Shown here one piece after another: positions 45,794 through 55,622 of a DNA stretch of 64,000 nucleotides. The stretch's first letter is position 1. The number at the start of each line of letters is the position of its first letter. The stretch covers positions 248,001-312,000 of the forward strand of contig NZ_QKOB01000001.1 in assembly GCF_003226535.1 (NCBI RefSeq), given 5' to 3'. The position numbers and the translations under genes were made by a program. This stretch comes from Meiothermus sp. Pnk-1 (GTDB lineage Bacteria; Deinococcota; Deinococci; Deinococcales; Thermaceae). The notes below the pieces were generated by a model. That model searched no databases and was not told the origin of the DNA. It saw nothing but the letters and a program-made list of their open reading frames with translations.

Positions 45794-46930
45794 CTACCTG
45801 TATACTCCTTTCCCTAGCCAGAAGGCCACCGCCAGGGCCAGCAGGTTGGCCCCCCATACCCCTAGCTCTGCCGGGAGCAGCCCCGATAGCGCCATCAGCT
45901 TGCCCAGGCTGAGCACGGCGTAGTAGGCGATGGTGAGCCCCAGGGCCAGCCCCAGCGCCACCGCCGGGCTGCTGGCCCGCCGAGCGGCCACCGGCAAGGC
46001 CAAGAAGAGGATCACCAGGTTGGCCAGCGAGACCGCCAGGGCCGAATGCAGGTTGACCTGGGCCTCCCGGGCTTCGGCGGGGGTCAGGGTGGGGTTTTGC
46101 AGGCGGTGCCACCAGTACGAGGGGGGGTAGGGACTCTCGAAACCGCCCCCGGCGAAGTTGGCCACCAGCTGATCACGGTTTTGCGGCAGGGTGATCACCA
46201 GGCTGGCCTGGGGGTCTCGGCTCACGTTTTGCGCCCGGACGAGTTGGGGAAGGTATTTCTCCACTTCCTCCAGGCTTTGGAAATCGGGAAGGGGCAGCTT
46301 GGCCAGGTCGAGGGTGTAGAGCCGGAAGTCCTCCAGCTCGAGCCGGTAGCCCTCGAGCCGCCCCCGGTTGGCAAACACCACGCTCAAGCTCTGGCCCTTC
46401 CACTGCTGGAGGCGAACGTTTACGATTTCCTGGCGGGCGTTGTCGTAGCCGTCAAAGAAGAGCAGGTAATCTCCAACCTTTAGGTCTCGCCCGGTGAGCC
46501 AACCCAACCCGCGGGTGCCTCTGGCCACCTGGTCCCACCACACCACGGCGGTTTGCTGGTTGGCCCAAGGCACCACCCGTTCGCTCAGGTACAAGGAAAA
46601 CAGCGCCAAAGCCGCCGCCCCCAGCAAAAGCCAGCGAGCCGTGCGCAACACCGAGATGCCCCCGGCCTGCATCACCAGCAGCTCGTTCTCGCGGGAGAGG
46701 CGGCTATAGCCGATCAGTACCCCAAGCAAGGTGGCCAGGGGGAGGGTCTGGGTGAAAATAAAGGGGATTTGCAGCCCGATCCACTGGAGGAGGCTGGTCA
46801 CCGGAACCCCGCCCACCCATTGGGCGCGGGCCAGCAGGTTAGAAAACGCGACCAGGGCGATGTAGAGGAAGATCCCAAAGAGAAAGGGCGGGAGGACCTC
46901 GCGCAGCAAGTAGCGATCGATACGGGTCAT
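45794..46930 (-). CDS. LptF/LptG-family lipid export permease
   Basis: A 378-residue inner-membrane protein with three N-terminal and three C-terminal helices and a periplasmic beta domain between (YjgP/YjgQ pattern, starting RIDRYLLREVLPPFLFGIF). It belongs to the bridge that moves lipids to the outer membrane. Only one such gene is visible here. It is 15 bp behind the LptD-like gene. Confidence 0.85.
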   Translation of the reverse strand: MTRIDRYLLREVLPPFLFGIFLYIALVAFSNLLARAQWVGGVPVTSLLQWIGLQIPFIFTQTLPLATLLGVLIGYSRLSRENELLVMQAGGISVLRTARWLLLGAAALALFSLYLSERVVPWANQQTAVVWWDQVARGTRGLGWLTGRDLKVGDYLLFFDGYDNARQEIVNVRLQQWKGQSLSVVFANRGRLEGYRLELEDFRLYTLDLAKLPLPDFQSLEEVEKYLPQLVRAQNVSRDPQASLVITLPQNRDQLVANFAGGGFESPYPPSYWWHRLQNPTLTPAEAREAQVNLHSALAVSLANLVILFLALPVAARRASSPAVALGLALGLTIAYYAVLSLGKLMALSGLLPAELGVWGANLLALAVAFWLGKGVYR

Positions 46931-46945
46931 ACGCTTGTGCCTTGG

Positions 46946-48577
46946 CTAGCGCAGCTCGAGCCCGAAGGAGAGCCGCCCGCCCGCCGTTTCGTCGTCGTTT
47001 TGCGGGATGAACACGGCCTGATAACCCACTTTCCAGATGAAGCAGCAGTCTGCGTAGCGCACCTCGAGGCCCGCCCGGCTAAAGCCCTGGCGGAGGAAAT
47101 CATATCCCAGGGTAGGGGAGAGGCTAAAGGCATAGGCACAGTCGGGGGGGTTAGGGATGAACCCCACCAGCAACTCCCTCTGTTGCCAGCTGAGCCCCGA
47201 CTCGATGCGCGAGCGGCCCTCGAGCCAGAGTTCCCCGGCTTGGGTAGGGAAGCCGTAGCGGAGGCTGGCCTGGGCTTCGGTCGCGGCAAAGTCATAGCTG
47301 GCTCGGAGGTCAAGGCTCCCCAGCGGAGACTTGGGCGTCACCACGCCCACCGAGACCAATCGGGTGCTCCCGCGCCGCTCGTAGGCGAAACGGCTGGGGC
47401 GCGCTTCCCAGCTATGACGGTAGGCCAGCTGTAGCGAGAACTCCCCGTCGTAGCGCCCCTCTACCTCTGCCCCCAAGGCCAGGTAGGGGGGCGATTCCCG
47501 GTCGTAGACGGCCCCTGTGGCCCAGGGCTCGAGCCGCAGGCGAAAGGCCCCCTGCCGGTAGATCAGCGGGTAGCGGGCCTCGGCCCCCAGGGTCAACCCG
47601 GTGACCACCGGGTGGCTGGGATCGGGATTGTCCATATCCACGTCCTCTTGGGCGATGCGCGCAAAGGGGCTCAACGAGAGTCCACCCCAAGCCAGCCCAA
47701 AGCGCATCCCGGCCTCGGCCAGCTGCTTGTCGGTATCGCTGGTGAAAAAGAACGGGCCGTCCTGGACCCGGCTGCGGAAGTGAAAGCTGTCCCGGCCGGC
47801 CTCCATGCGAAAGCTGCCGCTTTGGCCGTCGCGGATTACCCCTACCCCAAAGGCGAGTTTCTCGGCGGAAAATCCTCCTCCCAAGCCGCTGGCGACCAGG
47901 GTCAGGTTGAAGGTGCCCCGGCGGAGGTCGCCCGGTGCCAGGGGAAGGGGAAGTTCCTCGACGCCTACGATCAGCCCTTGGTCGTAACCGATCCGGAGTG
48001 GAGAGAGCATGCCCTGTGCGGTAGTGCTCGGCCCGAAGATCGAGGCCAGTCCTCCTGATCCAGAGAGGGCTTGGCGGTCCAGCAGGAGCTCTTCGGAGCG
48101 CAGCACGGTGAGGTGAAAGAGTTCGACCTTGGCCTCGCCCAATAAGAGGTCTCCGGTCTCGAGGTCGAAGCGGGCGGTTTCCGATACCGTCAGCAAATCC
48201 TCGCCGCAGCGGCAGGGGGTGAGCCAGATCCCCCTCGCCTCAAAGGTCTTTCCCTTGACCACGCCCTCCCGTGCCCGGAAGCGATAGCGGGCGGTCTGGG
48301 CCTCGAGGTCCTTGAGCTCGAGCCTGCCCTCGGCCTGGAAGTAGCGGATCTCCGGGGCCCGCACCGATAGCCCGTTGGTCTCGAGGCAGGCCCCATCGCC
48401 GAACACGGCGGTATCTCCGTCGTAGTCGAGGCTACCTCCGCCGATCAGCCCTTGCGGGGTCTCGAGCACCACCGGTTGCTGGGCGCAGAGGGGGATACTG
48501 GGGGAGCTTTCCTGGGCGTGGGCCCACCCCGCTAGGATCAAGCCCAGAAGCAGGGCCTTCGTTACTGCTCCGCGCAC
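46946..48577 (-). CDS. LptD-like outer-membrane protein
   Basis: A 543-residue exported protein: signal peptide (GTG start, residues about 1-22), an OstA/LptA-type beta-jellyroll region (about 35-180), then a C-terminal region with beta-barrel strand repeats (RLRLEPWATGAVYDRE, FSLQLAYRHSWEA, WLEGRSRIESG) ending in an aromatic/charged strand. It resembles LptD, the LPS insertion protein, although Thermaceae lack classical LPS. Two bp separate it from the upstream gene. Confidence 0.78.
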   Translation of the reverse strand: MRGAVTKALLLGLILAGWAHAQESSPSIPLCAQQPVVLETPQGLIGGGSLDYDGDTAVFGDGACLETNGLSVRAPEIRYFQAEGRLELKDLEAQTARYRFRAREGVVKGKTFEARGIWLTPCRCGEDLLTVSETARFDLETGDLLLGEAKVELFHLTVLRSEELLLDRQALSGSGGLASIFGPSTTAQGMLSPLRIGYDQGLIVGVEELPLPLAPGDLRRGTFNLTLVASGLGGGFSAEKLAFGVGVIRDGQSGSFRMEAGRDSFHFRSRVQDGPFFFTSDTDKQLAEAGMRFGLAWGGLSLSPFARIAQEDVDMDNPDPSHPVVTGLTLGAEARYPLIYRQGAFRLRLEPWATGAVYDRESPPYLALGAEVEGRYDGEFSLQLAYRHSWEARPSRFAYERRGSTRLVSVGVVTPKSPLGSLDLRASYDFAATEAQASLRYGFPTQAGELWLEGRSRIESGLSWQQRELLVGFIPNPPDCAYAFSLSPTLGYDFLRQGFSRAGLEVRYADCCFIWKVGYQAVFIPQNDDETAGGRLSFGLELR

Positions 48578-48579
48578 CG

Positions 48580-49224
48580 CTACAGTTTATCCGCGTAGGG
48601 CCGCAACCGGGCCAAGACCTCGGGGGGGACTCGGGTGGTGACGTGGGTTTTGCCCCCCTGGAACGAGAGCAATAGCAGGCTGTCTGGCCGGTTGCCGCTC
48701 AGCCGGCTGGCCCCGTCCTGGAAGGTATAGGCCCCGATCACCAGGGCCTGGCGGGACTGGGTATCGACCACCATCTTGCCCGCTTTGAGCTGAGGGGTTT
48801 GTGAGCGGATGTTGCCCGAGAGCACCAGGCGGTTTTCTCCTAGCAGGGCCAGGCCGTCCTGCGCGCTGATGTTGCCAAAGTCCGGCGAGTTCACCGTCGC
48901 TTCTTTGAGCCGCAGGATTTCACCCTTGAACTGGTAGTCCAGCTCGAGCGCTATGAACCGGGCCTCGCCGGTACTGAGCTGGGCTTGCCGGGCCCGGATA
49001 AACTCCCCTTCCTTGTACTGGATGTAAGGGGCCACCAGGCGGAGCCCGTTCTGGTTGTCGGTGAGGGTGCCGCCTTGGGGCAAGGTGGTCACGCCGGTGG
49101 CGAGGTCTACTTGCTGGTCCCCGTTGGCCTCGACGCTGAACGCGGCGAAACGCGCCCCCAGCAGCAGCACGGCGATAAGGACCGAGAAGAGCCCCACGGT
49201 GCGGGACGGGAATACACCTTTCAT
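48580..49224 (-). CDS. LptC/LptA-like periplasmic protein
   Basis: A 214-residue protein with an N-terminal membrane anchor (VGLFSVLIAVLLLGARFAAF) and a beta-rich region (DNQNGLRLVAPYIQYKEGEFI, LLGENRLVLSGNIRSQTPQLKAGKMVV). This is the LptC/OstA pattern and puts it in the bridge. A TAGGAT box precedes the ATG closely. First gene of a four-gene operon. Confidence 0.75.
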   Translation of the reverse strand: MKGVFPSRTVGLFSVLIAVLLLGARFAAFSVEANGDQQVDLATGVTTLPQGGTLTDNQNGLRLVAPYIQYKEGEFIRARQAQLSTGEARFIALELDYQFKGEILRLKEATVNSPDFGNISAQDGLALLGENRLVLSGNIRSQTPQLKAGKMVVDTQSRQALVIGAYTFQDGASRLSGNRPDSLLLLSFQGGKTHVTTRVPPEVLARLRPYADKL

Positions 49225-49280
49225 GGGGTTTATCCTACCGGCCCGGCTGTGAAGGGGGTGAGCCTATCGGCTCGGGCTCT

Positions 49281-49733
49281 TTAGCGATTGCCCGGGATAG
49301 GGGTGCCGCTGGGCGTGGCCTCGAGCGAGGACCTGAGGGAAGCCCTGGAGCCCCTTCGGGAGCGTTTGCGCCGGTCAAACTGGCGCTCGAGCTGGCGCAA
49401 TACTCGCCACCACAGCACTCCCTGCCAGGCCCAAATTATTCCGTGGGTGAGCCCCAACCCCCCTAGCACGAGCAGCCCGTAGAGGAACTGCCTCGGCGGG
49501 CCCCCTAAAAACCCCCCGTCCCCGCCTAGGGCCAACCCCAAGCAGACCATCCCGGCTATCCTCGCTCCCAGCCTACAGTAACCTGATAGCCGCAGGGCTT
49601 GGTTGAACCGGGCCGCGATGCGGGAAGGGCGGTTGTCCGGGAGGATGACCTCGAGCCGGGTGATCCCCCGGCGGGCGGCGGGAACCCGCAGCCTGCGAAC
49701 CGTGACATAGTCTGTGACCGTTTGGGTCATCAT
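49281..49733 (-). CDS. Hypothetical membrane protein upstream of the Lpt-like operon
   Basis: A 150-residue protein with an N-terminal soluble part, two membrane helices (about 54-70 and 84-105) and a highly basic C-terminus (RRKRSRRGSR). No family recognised. GGAGGG precedes two adjacent ATG codons. The promoter region holds a long inverted repeat. The 56-bp gap to the LptC-like gene suggests possible co-transcription. Confidence 0.7.
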   Translation of the reverse strand: MMTQTVTDYVTVRRLRVPAARRGITRLEVILPDNRPSRIAARFNQALRLSGYCRLGARIAGMVCLGLALGGDGGFLGGPPRQFLYGLLVLGGLGLTHGIIWAWQGVLWWRVLRQLERQFDRRKRSRRGSRASLRSSLEATPSGTPIPGNR

Positions 49734-49774
49734 CCCTCCGACTGGCCTGCCCGGAGTGTAAATATCCTGGCGTT

Positions 49775-49813
49775 ACAACACCGTTACGGTTCCGCCGGTT
49801 TGCACGGTGTTGT
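49775..49813. promoter_or_regulatory. Inverted repeat between the membrane-protein gene and amiC
   Basis: ACAACACCGT (49775-49784) pairs with ACGGTGTTGT (49804-49813) around 19 nt. It is in the divergent interval between the 49733 gene and amiC, so it may be an operator or a bidirectional terminator. Confidence 0.6.
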
Positions 49814-49899
49814 CTCAGAAGCGATAAATGCCCCACCATCACCGCTGGCGCTTGGCCGGGATGAGCCGAGGATGAACGTTTAGAAGAGGTTTACCTGCT

Positions 49900-49905
49900 T
49901 ATAAT
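49900..49905 (+). promoter_or_regulatory. Consensus -10 (TATAAT) of amiC, leaderless
   Basis: A perfect TATAAT ends 8 nt before the amiC ATG, so the transcript would start at or near the codon. A possible -35 is TTTAGA about 15 bp further up. Confidence 0.7.
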
Positions 49906-49913
49906 GGCTCCAG

Positions 49914-51011
49914 ATGCGTTTTTGGGCGTTGGTCTGGTTTTTGCTGCTTCCGGCTATGGCGTTTCCTCGGGTGGGGTTGCACGATGGCTTTACCCGCTTG
50001 GTCTTTGATCTGCCCAAAGCCGCCACCTACACGCTCTCGAGCGACAAGGAGACCCTCACCCTGCGCTTTCAGGGGGTGCGGCAGGCCCCGGCCGACGAAG
50101 AGGTGGGCTCCGACCTGGTCGCCTCTTACCAGGTGGTGCCTAGCGCGGGCGGAACAGTGGTCTACGTGCGCCTCAAACCCGGCGCTACAGCCAAGACCCA
50201 GCTCCTCGACGACGGTGAGGCGAAGCGGCTGGTGGTGGATGTGGTTCGGGCCCCCGCCGCCCAAGCGCCGCCTCCTAAAGCCTCGGTACCCGCGCTCAAG
50301 CCGACGGTGAATAAAAAACCCCCGGTGGTGGTGATCGACCCCGGCCACGGCGGGATTGACCCCGGAGCGGTGGGGTATGTGATCGAGAAGGCCGTCACCC
50401 TGGACGTGGGGCTGCGGCTCAAGCGGCTCTTGGAAGCCCAGGGTATCCAGGTGGTGATGACCCGCTCGCGCGATATGCACCTCTCCCCCGATAAACGCAC
50501 CGACTTGGGGATGCGGGCCGCCATGACCGACAGCAGCAAGCGCAACCTCTTCGTCTCTATCCACGTCAACTCGGCGGTGCGCCCGGCGCAGGGGATCGAA
50601 GTGTACTATTTCGGGGAGACCATGAGCCCGAGTTTGCTGGCCCAGGTAATCCAGGAAAACGGCGGGGGAGACCTTGGCCTCCAGCTCACCCGCGAGGCCC
50701 GCAGCGTGGCCCAGCAGGCGGCCCGCGACGTGGTGGCGCAAGCTAACCTGCAGTTTTCCCGGCGGTTAGCCCAGATGGTGCACGACGCGATGATAGGGGT
50801 CACCGGGGCGGTGGATCGGGGGGTACAGTCGGCACCTTTCTACGTAATCCGCAACGCCCGTATCCCGGCTATCCTGACCGAGATCGGTTTCGCCAACCAC
50901 CCCCAAGAAGGCCCCCGGCTTGCCGATCCCAACTATCGGGAAAAACTCGCCCAAGCCATGGCCCAGGCCATCACCAAATTTTTGGCCAACGGGGCCTTTG
51001 CCCAGCGTTAA
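49914..51011 (+). CDS. N-acetylmuramoyl-L-alanine amidase (AmiC type)
   Basis: Zinc hydrolase that splits septal peptidoglycan cross-walls. The 365-residue protein has a signal peptide, an AMIN-like N-terminal part, then the amidase_3 domain with [13 protein letters not shown] (H145), SIHVNSA and [10 protein letters not shown] (E323). Amidases of this class are activated by EnvC-type proteins; an EnvC-like gene is at 62-63 kb. Its stop codon overlaps the convergent rlm gene. Confidence 0.92.
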   Translation: MRFWALVWFLLLPAMAFPRVGLHDGFTRLVFDLPKAATYTLSSDKETLTLRFQGVRQAPADEEVGSDLVASYQVVPSAGGTVVYVRLKPGATAKTQLLDDGEAKRLVVDVVRAPAAQAPPPKASVPALKPTVNKKPPVVVIDPGHGGIDPGAVGYVIEKAVTLDVGLRLKRLLEAQGIQVVMTRSRDMHLSPDKRTDLGMRAAMTDSSKRNLFVSIHVNSAVRPAQGIEVYYFGETMSPSLLAQVIQENGGGDLGLQLTREARSVAQQAARDVVAQANLQFSRRLAQMVHDAMIGVTGAVDRGVQSAPFYVIRNARIPAILTEIGFANHPQEGPRLADPNYREKLAQAMAQAITKFLANGAFAQR

Positions 51012-52162
51012 AGCGGATTATCCTGCAACACCAGCGTCTTCAGGTACAGCGACTCGGGGACGTGCAGGCTCCAGGGGTGATCGGGAGGCTGGTAGGTAAT
51101 CGTGTCTACCCGTAGGCGGCGGCCCTCGTCGGCAGCCGCCCGGCGGGCGACCTCGAGCAGTTCCTCCACCCCCAGGTAGTAGGCGCAGCTCGACAGCCAC
51201 AGCCAGCCCCTCCGCTCGAGCATCCGCAGGGCTGGGCGGATCAGCTCCACCAGATGGCGCTTGACCCGGGGTAATTCATCTGGCCTTTTGACCAGGGTGG
51301 GCGGGTCGAGCAGGACGTGGTGAAAGCGCTGACCCTGGGTGGCGAGTTCGCCCAGCACGCTGAGGGCTTCCCCGGCGCGGATGTCTACCCGCAGCCCGGC
51401 CTTGGTGGCCGCTCGATCCAGCACGCCCAGGGCTTCTAAGTCCTTGTCTACCGCCAGCGCCGGCGCCCCCTTCCGAGCGGCCCGCAGGGCGAAGCCCCCC
51501 ACGTAGCTGTACACGTCCAGTACCCGCTCCCCGGGGTTGACCAGGCGCTCGAAGAGGCGGCGGTTCTCCCGCTGGTCGAGGTAGAAACCGGTTTTCTGGG
51601 CCAGGGCCAGCGGGATAGGAAAGACCAGGCCGTCCTCCTCCACCTCGAGCACCTCCGGCACCTCTCCGTAGATCACCCCGGTCTTGTCCGGAAGGCCTTC
51701 CTGTCGCCTCGAGTCCACATCGCTGCGCTCGTAGATGCCCTGGGGATGGGTGACCTCGAGCAAGGCCGCAAGCCACACCTCCCGCAAAGCCTCCATCGCC
51801 CGGTTGCGCACCTGGAGCACCATCACCTCCCCGAACCGGTCCACCACCAGCCCCGGCAATCCGTCGGCCTCGGCGTGGACCAAGCGGTAGAAGCTGCCCA
51901 GGCCGGCGCGCCGCTCGAGGGCCCGGCGGAACCGGTGGGCGAAGAGGGATTTGTCCAAAGGGCCTTTATCCCAGCGATACACTCTCAAGGCCACCCGGCT
52001 TTGGGGGTCGTAGTAGCCCACGGCCAGAAACTGACCTTCGGCGCTGTAGACCTCGGCCATTCCGGCCTGGGGGGGAACTTCCTGGAGTTCGTCGGCAAAA
52101 AGCCCCGGATAGAAATTGCGTACTTTTTTGTCTTTGCCTGCTTTGGCGACGGCCCGTTGCAC
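51008..52162 (-). CDS. Class I SAM-dependent 23S rRNA cytosine-C5 methyltransferase (RlmI/RlmO type)
   Basis: Methylates a cytosine in 23S rRNA; the Thermus protein of this group is RlmO. The 384-residue protein has an N-terminal PUA-like region, the SAM motif [20 protein letters not shown] and the catalytic Cys in [10 protein letters not shown] 52162 is chosen since TATGCT on this strand ends 6 nt before it; a longer reading would run into the tRNA. The stop codon overlaps that of amiC. Confidence 0.85.
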   Translation of the reverse strand: MQRAVAKAGKDKKVRNFYPGLFADELQEVPPQAGMAEVYSAEGQFLAVGYYDPQSRVALRVYRWDKGPLDKSLFAHRFRRALERRAGLGSFYRLVHAEADGLPGLVVDRFGEVMVLQVRNRAMEALREVWLAALLEVTHPQGIYERSDVDSRRQEGLPDKTGVIYGEVPEVLEVEEDGLVFPIPLALAQKTGFYLDQRENRRLFERLVNPGERVLDVYSYVGGFALRAARKGAPALAVDKDLEALGVLDRAATKAGLRVDIRAGEALSVLGELATQGQRFHHVLLDPPTLVKRPDELPRVKRHLVELIRPALRMLERRGWLWLSSCAYYLGVEELLEVARRAAADEGRRLRVDTITYQPPDHPWSLHVPESLYLKTLVLQDNPL

Positions 52163-52176
52163 GGCTAAAGCATACG

Positions 52177-52204
52177 AAAAACCCCTTCCCTTGTAGGGAA
52201 GGGG
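52177..52204 (-). terminator. Terminator of tRNA-Ile(CAU)
   Basis: On the minus strand CCCCTTCCC pairs with GGGAAGGGG across 5 nt, followed by TTTTT. It lies 9 bp after the tRNA end and just upstream of the methyltransferase promoter. Confidence 0.8.
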
Positions 52205-52212
52205 CCTGGGTT

Positions 52213-52289
52213 TGGTGGGCCGTGCAGGACTTGAACCTGCGACCAAGAGATTATGAGTCCCCCGCTCTGACCAGCTGAGCTAACGGCCC
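52213..52289 (-). tRNA. tRNA-Ile (CAU anticodon, lysidine-type)
   Basis: A 77-nt tRNA with acceptor GGGCCGT, D-arm TAGCTCAGCTGGTCAGAGC, anticodon loop CTCATAA and T-arm TTCAAGT; CCA is encoded. The anticodon stem and the TTGGTC variable region match the tRNA-Ile2 class, whose CAU is changed to read AUA. An elongator Met tRNA is less likely. Confidence 0.85.
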
Positions 52290-52413
52290 ACGCGCAGACT
52301 ACTTTAGCAGGAGATGGCGCCGGGCTCAATCCGGTAATTTGCCATGTCCTGGGGTCGTACGCCAAACGCAACCAACCTAGCGGGGAAGCCTACGCCCCTT
52401 GTTGCCAGACCAC

Positions 52414-52911
52414 TCAGGGCTTGTGAGGAGGTTCGAAGGGAGGGTGGCGGTCTTGCCCGGTGATCTGGTCCTCGAGCTCCCCGATGTATGCGGCCAGGGT
52501 GTTCCCGGCTTTCTCAATGGCCTCGCGCAGGCTCGCCTCGAGCTGTTCGAGCCGCGCGAGCAACTGGCGGTTATCTACCTGCTTCATGGCCTCAAATTCG
52601 GCCTCGAGGTACTTCTTGAGTTCGCTAAAACGGCTGGCCTCGGCGTCGTCGGCCAGCTTGCGCTGGGCCAGGAGTTCGCGGGCGTATTTCTTGACCTCGA
52701 GCAGGGCCGACTGCTCCAGGCCGATGCTGTAGAGGAAGTATCCGATCACGAAGATCCCCATCAGGACGAGCAGGACCAGCCCAAAGGGGGCCTCTACCCG
52801 GGTCACCAGGAGCGAGAGGCTTTCGCGCTTGGTGAACAAGGGCCAGTTAAACCCGGCAAACAGGCCCATCAGCACGATGATCAGAAGCAAGATGGTATTG
52901 CGCGCACGCAT
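52414..52911 (-). CDS. LapA-domain membrane protein
   Basis: A 165-residue protein with two N-terminal membrane helices (about 4-24 and 40-62) in the LapA/DUF1049 pattern (NTILLLIIVLMGLFAGFNW...), then a coiled-coil tail (about 80-150) rich in Glu/Lys/Leu. It may act in envelope assembly. It is divergent from the amylase gene. Confidence 0.8.
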   Translation of the reverse strand: MRARNTILLLIIVLMGLFAGFNWPLFTKRESLSLLVTRVEAPFGLVLLVLMGIFVIGYFLYSIGLEQSALLEVKKYARELLAQRKLADDAEASRFSELKKYLEAEFEAMKQVDNRQLLARLEQLEASLREAIEKAGNTLAAYIGELEDQITGQDRHPPFEPPHKP

Positions 52912-52985
52912 AGAGGCACCTGAACTCCGGGATTATACCAAGACGGCTCGGCCTCCGCCGGGCGGGATGAAGTATTGTGGAGTGG

Positions 52986-54833
52986 ATGCGCTTGTTATGG
53001 GTAGGATGGCTCCTCGTCGGTTGGGGCGTGTGGCTCGCGGCTGCGCAAGGAGAGGTCGTTCGGGTCGCTGGCCTGAATATCGAGCACGATCCCAGGCTGC
53101 CCAGATTTGTTTCGGTGGCAGCGGATGGGCTATCGGTGCGCTTTCAAGCCGAAGAGAACTCGATCAAATGGGCCCTTGTCCAGGCTGAGGGTAAAAATTA
53201 CCCCATGCACCGACAGCTTGAGTACGAGGGCAACGAGGTCTGGCGGGTGGTCCTTCCCGCTGGCGTAAAGCGCTACCGCATCCGCCTCGAGACCGCCCGG
53301 AATAAGCCCGCCGTGATCGGTCCCTTTGACGTGAATCATCCGTTGGTGGGCCTGGACTGGGTAGGGAAGAGCATCGGCTACCAGGTCTTTCCCGAGCGCT
53401 TCTGGAACGGCGACCGGACTAACGACGCGCGGGCGCTCGAGACCGACGAGTACCGCTTCAACGAGACCTGGAACCAGAACCCCCAGGCGACTAAGCCCTA
53501 CCTATCGAACTGGAACGACCCACCCGGCGAGCTGCACTGCTGCCACCAGTATTTCGGCGGCGACCTGGCCGGGTTCCTGGAGAAGCTCCCCCACCTCGAG
53601 GCTTTGGGGGTTAAGCTCATCTACTTCAACCCGCTTTTCGACTCCGGCTCGGTCCACGGCTACGACACCCACGATTACTACCGGATCTCCCCCAAGTTTG
53701 GCGACGAGGCCCTTTTGCGACGAGTTTTGGACCAAGCCCACGCCAGAGGGATGCGGGTGGTGTTCGACTTCGTACCCAACCACACCGGCCTGGGCTTCTT
53801 TGCCTTCCAGGATGTGGGGAAAAACGGGCGGGCCTCCCAGTACTGGAACTGGTACACGATTGGGCGATGGCCGTTCCGTCCCGGCGATGCCTCGGCCTAC
53901 GAGACCTTTTCGGGGGTGGGAAGTCTACCCAAGCTCAACACCGCCAACCCCGAGGTGAAAAAGTATCTGCTCGAGGTGGCCGAGCACTGGATGCGCTTCG
54001 GCTTCGACGGTTTGCGCATCGACTACCCGCAGGGCATCGTCAACCGCGAGGACTTCTACCGCGACCTGCGCCGGGTGGTGAAAGGGGTCAAACCCGATGC
54101 CTACATCGTGGCCGAGATCTGGGCGCGGGACCCCAGCTGGCTGCAAGGCGACCAGGCCGATAGCCTGATGAATTACGCCCTCGGGCGGGAGATCGTGCTG
54201 CGCTTTGCCCGGGGTGGTGGGGTGGCCTTATACAGCGGGCGGCGGGCCTTGGCCGATCTGGGGCGCATCTACGCCGACTACCCCGAGGCGGTGGTGGGCC
54301 AGGGGTGGAACCTCATCGGCTCGCACGATACTCCCAGGGTGCTCACCGATTTGGGTGGGGGCGCCCTGGGCGATACCCCATCGCCCGAGTCCCTGGCCCG
54401 GCTGCGCTTGGCGATGGGCTTGCTCTACGCCCTCCCCGGGATGCCGATCTTTTTCCAGGGGGATGAGTGCGGGTTTACCGGAGAGGCCGGGCAGTACCCG
54501 GTCAACGAGCTGTACCGCTACCCGCTCCAGTGGGACCGATGCAACCCGGAGGTGCTGGCTTTTTACCAACGGCTCGGCAAGGTTCGGAACAGCCTAGCCG
54601 CCCTGCAGGGTCCGGCCTTTCGGGCTTATATGGGGGAAGGGGCAGTTCTGGCTTTTCTGCGCGGCGAGCCGGGGCAGGAGGTGGTGTTGGCAGCTTTCAA
54701 CAAGGGCGGCGAACCAGCCAACCTGGCCCTTCCCGGTGGCACCTGGCGCGATGTCCTGAGCGGCCAGACCTTCCAAAGCCAAGCAGAACTCCCAGCGATT
54801 GGTTTTCGCTATCTCGTAAGGGCCACGCCGTAG
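52986..54833 (+). CDS. Secreted GH13 alpha-amylase/neopullulanase-type glycosidase
   Basis: A 615-residue exported enzyme that hydrolyses alpha-glucans. After the signal peptide (about 1-21) comes an N-terminal beta domain, then the TIM barrel from about 115: VFDFVPNHTG, catalytic D346 in GLRIDYPQ, E377 in VAEIWAR and D448 in SHDT. A C-terminal beta domain ends the protein. ATG 52986 is used, with a TATTGT box ending 7 nt before it. Confidence 0.9.
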   Translation: MRLLWVGWLLVGWGVWLAAAQGEVVRVAGLNIEHDPRLPRFVSVAADGLSVRFQAEENSIKWALVQAEGKNYPMHRQLEYEGNEVWRVVLPAGVKRYRIRLETARNKPAVIGPFDVNHPLVGLDWVGKSIGYQVFPERFWNGDRTNDARALETDEYRFNETWNQNPQATKPYLSNWNDPPGELHCCHQYFGGDLAGFLEKLPHLEALGVKLIYFNPLFDSGSVHGYDTHDYYRISPKFGDEALLRRVLDQAHARGMRVVFDFVPNHTGLGFFAFQDVGKNGRASQYWNWYTIGRWPFRPGDASAYETFSGVGSLPKLNTANPEVKKYLLEVAEHWMRFGFDGLRIDYPQGIVNREDFYRDLRRVVKGVKPDAYIVAEIWARDPSWLQGDQADSLMNYALGREIVLRFARGGGVALYSGRRALADLGRIYADYPEAVVGQGWNLIGSHDTPRVLTDLGGGALGDTPSPESLARLRLAMGLLYALPGMPIFFQGDECGFTGEAGQYPVNELYRYPLQWDRCNPEVLAFYQRLGKVRNSLAALQGPAFRAYMGEGAVLAFLRGEPGQEVVLAAFNKGGEPANLALPGGTWRDVLSGQTFQSQAELPAIGFRYLVRATP

Positions 54834-54914
54834 CAGCGCTGCTCGCGCGAACATGGCCACGAATGGCCGTTTCTCCCTGGCCTAGGCCATCGGGGGCTTG
54901 GTACACTTCTGCTT

Positions 54915-55622
54915 ATGGAGCTCTCTCCCGATGAATCCCCAAAAGCCGCTTCCGAAGGGGTTAAGGACGTCTGGCCGAGCTTGTTAGGAGTGGTGCCATT
55001 TGGCCTTATCGCCGGGGCGGCGGGAACTGGGGCGGGGCTCAGCGTGTTGCAAACGGTGACTTCCTCGGTGTTGCTTTTTGCCGGAGCCTCGCAACTCGCG
55101 GCCTATCAGCTCATGGGGGCGGGGGCTCCTGGGCTGGTGATCGTTTTGACGGTGGCCGTGGTCAACCTGCGGTACGTGATGTACAGCGCTTCGTTGGCCC
55201 AGTACCTGGTGGGCTGGAAACCCTGGTGGAAGATCCTAGGGGCGTATATCCTGGTGGATCAGATGTATGCCTTGGCGCTTCACCGCTTTCGCGAAGGGCA
55301 CTTCTCGAGGCCCCTGCCCCGCTGGGTCTACTACATCACCGGCTCAGCGCTGACCTGGCTGGTCTGGCAGCTCGCGGTGTTGATGGGGGCTTGGCTGGGG
55401 GCTAAGGTGCCCCCCTCCTGGTCGCTAGACTTCGCCATCCCGCTTTCCTTCATGGCGATGGTCTTCGCGGCTATCCGGGATCGCCCTACCGCGCTGGCGG
55501 CCCTAGCGAGTGGGGTGGTGGCGATGGTTGCCGCGACCCTACCGTACAACCTGGGATTGATCGTGGCTGCGCTGGTGGGGATCGGGGTGGGGATGGGGCT
55601 CGAGCGGAGACAGCATGGATGA
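54915..55622 (+). CDS. azlC: AzlC-family branched-chain amino acid exporter subunit
   Basis: A 235-residue membrane protein with about six to seven helices and the AzlC pattern (LLGVVPFGLIAGAAG, LLFAGASQLAAYQLM, VVNLRYVMYSASLA). It forms an exporter with AzlD, encoded by the overlapping next gene. TACACT ends 7 nt before the ATG, another leaderless-type start. Confidence 0.9.
   Translation: MELSPDESPKAASEGVKDVWPSLLGVVPFGLIAGAAGTGAGLSVLQTVTSSVLLFAGASQLAAYQLMGAGAPGLVIVLTVAVVNLRYVMYSASLAQYLVGWKPWWKILGAYILVDQMYALALHRFREGHFSRPLPRWVYYITGSALTWLVWQLAVLMGAWLGAKVPPSWSLDFAIPLSFMAMVFAAIRDRPTALAALASGVVAMVAATLPYNLGLIVAALVGIGVGMGLERRQHG

Noticed and set aside
47759-47767. GTCCTGGAC copy outside the element
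   Set aside because: It lies within the LptD-like coding sequence and fits ordinary codons, so it is taken as chance.
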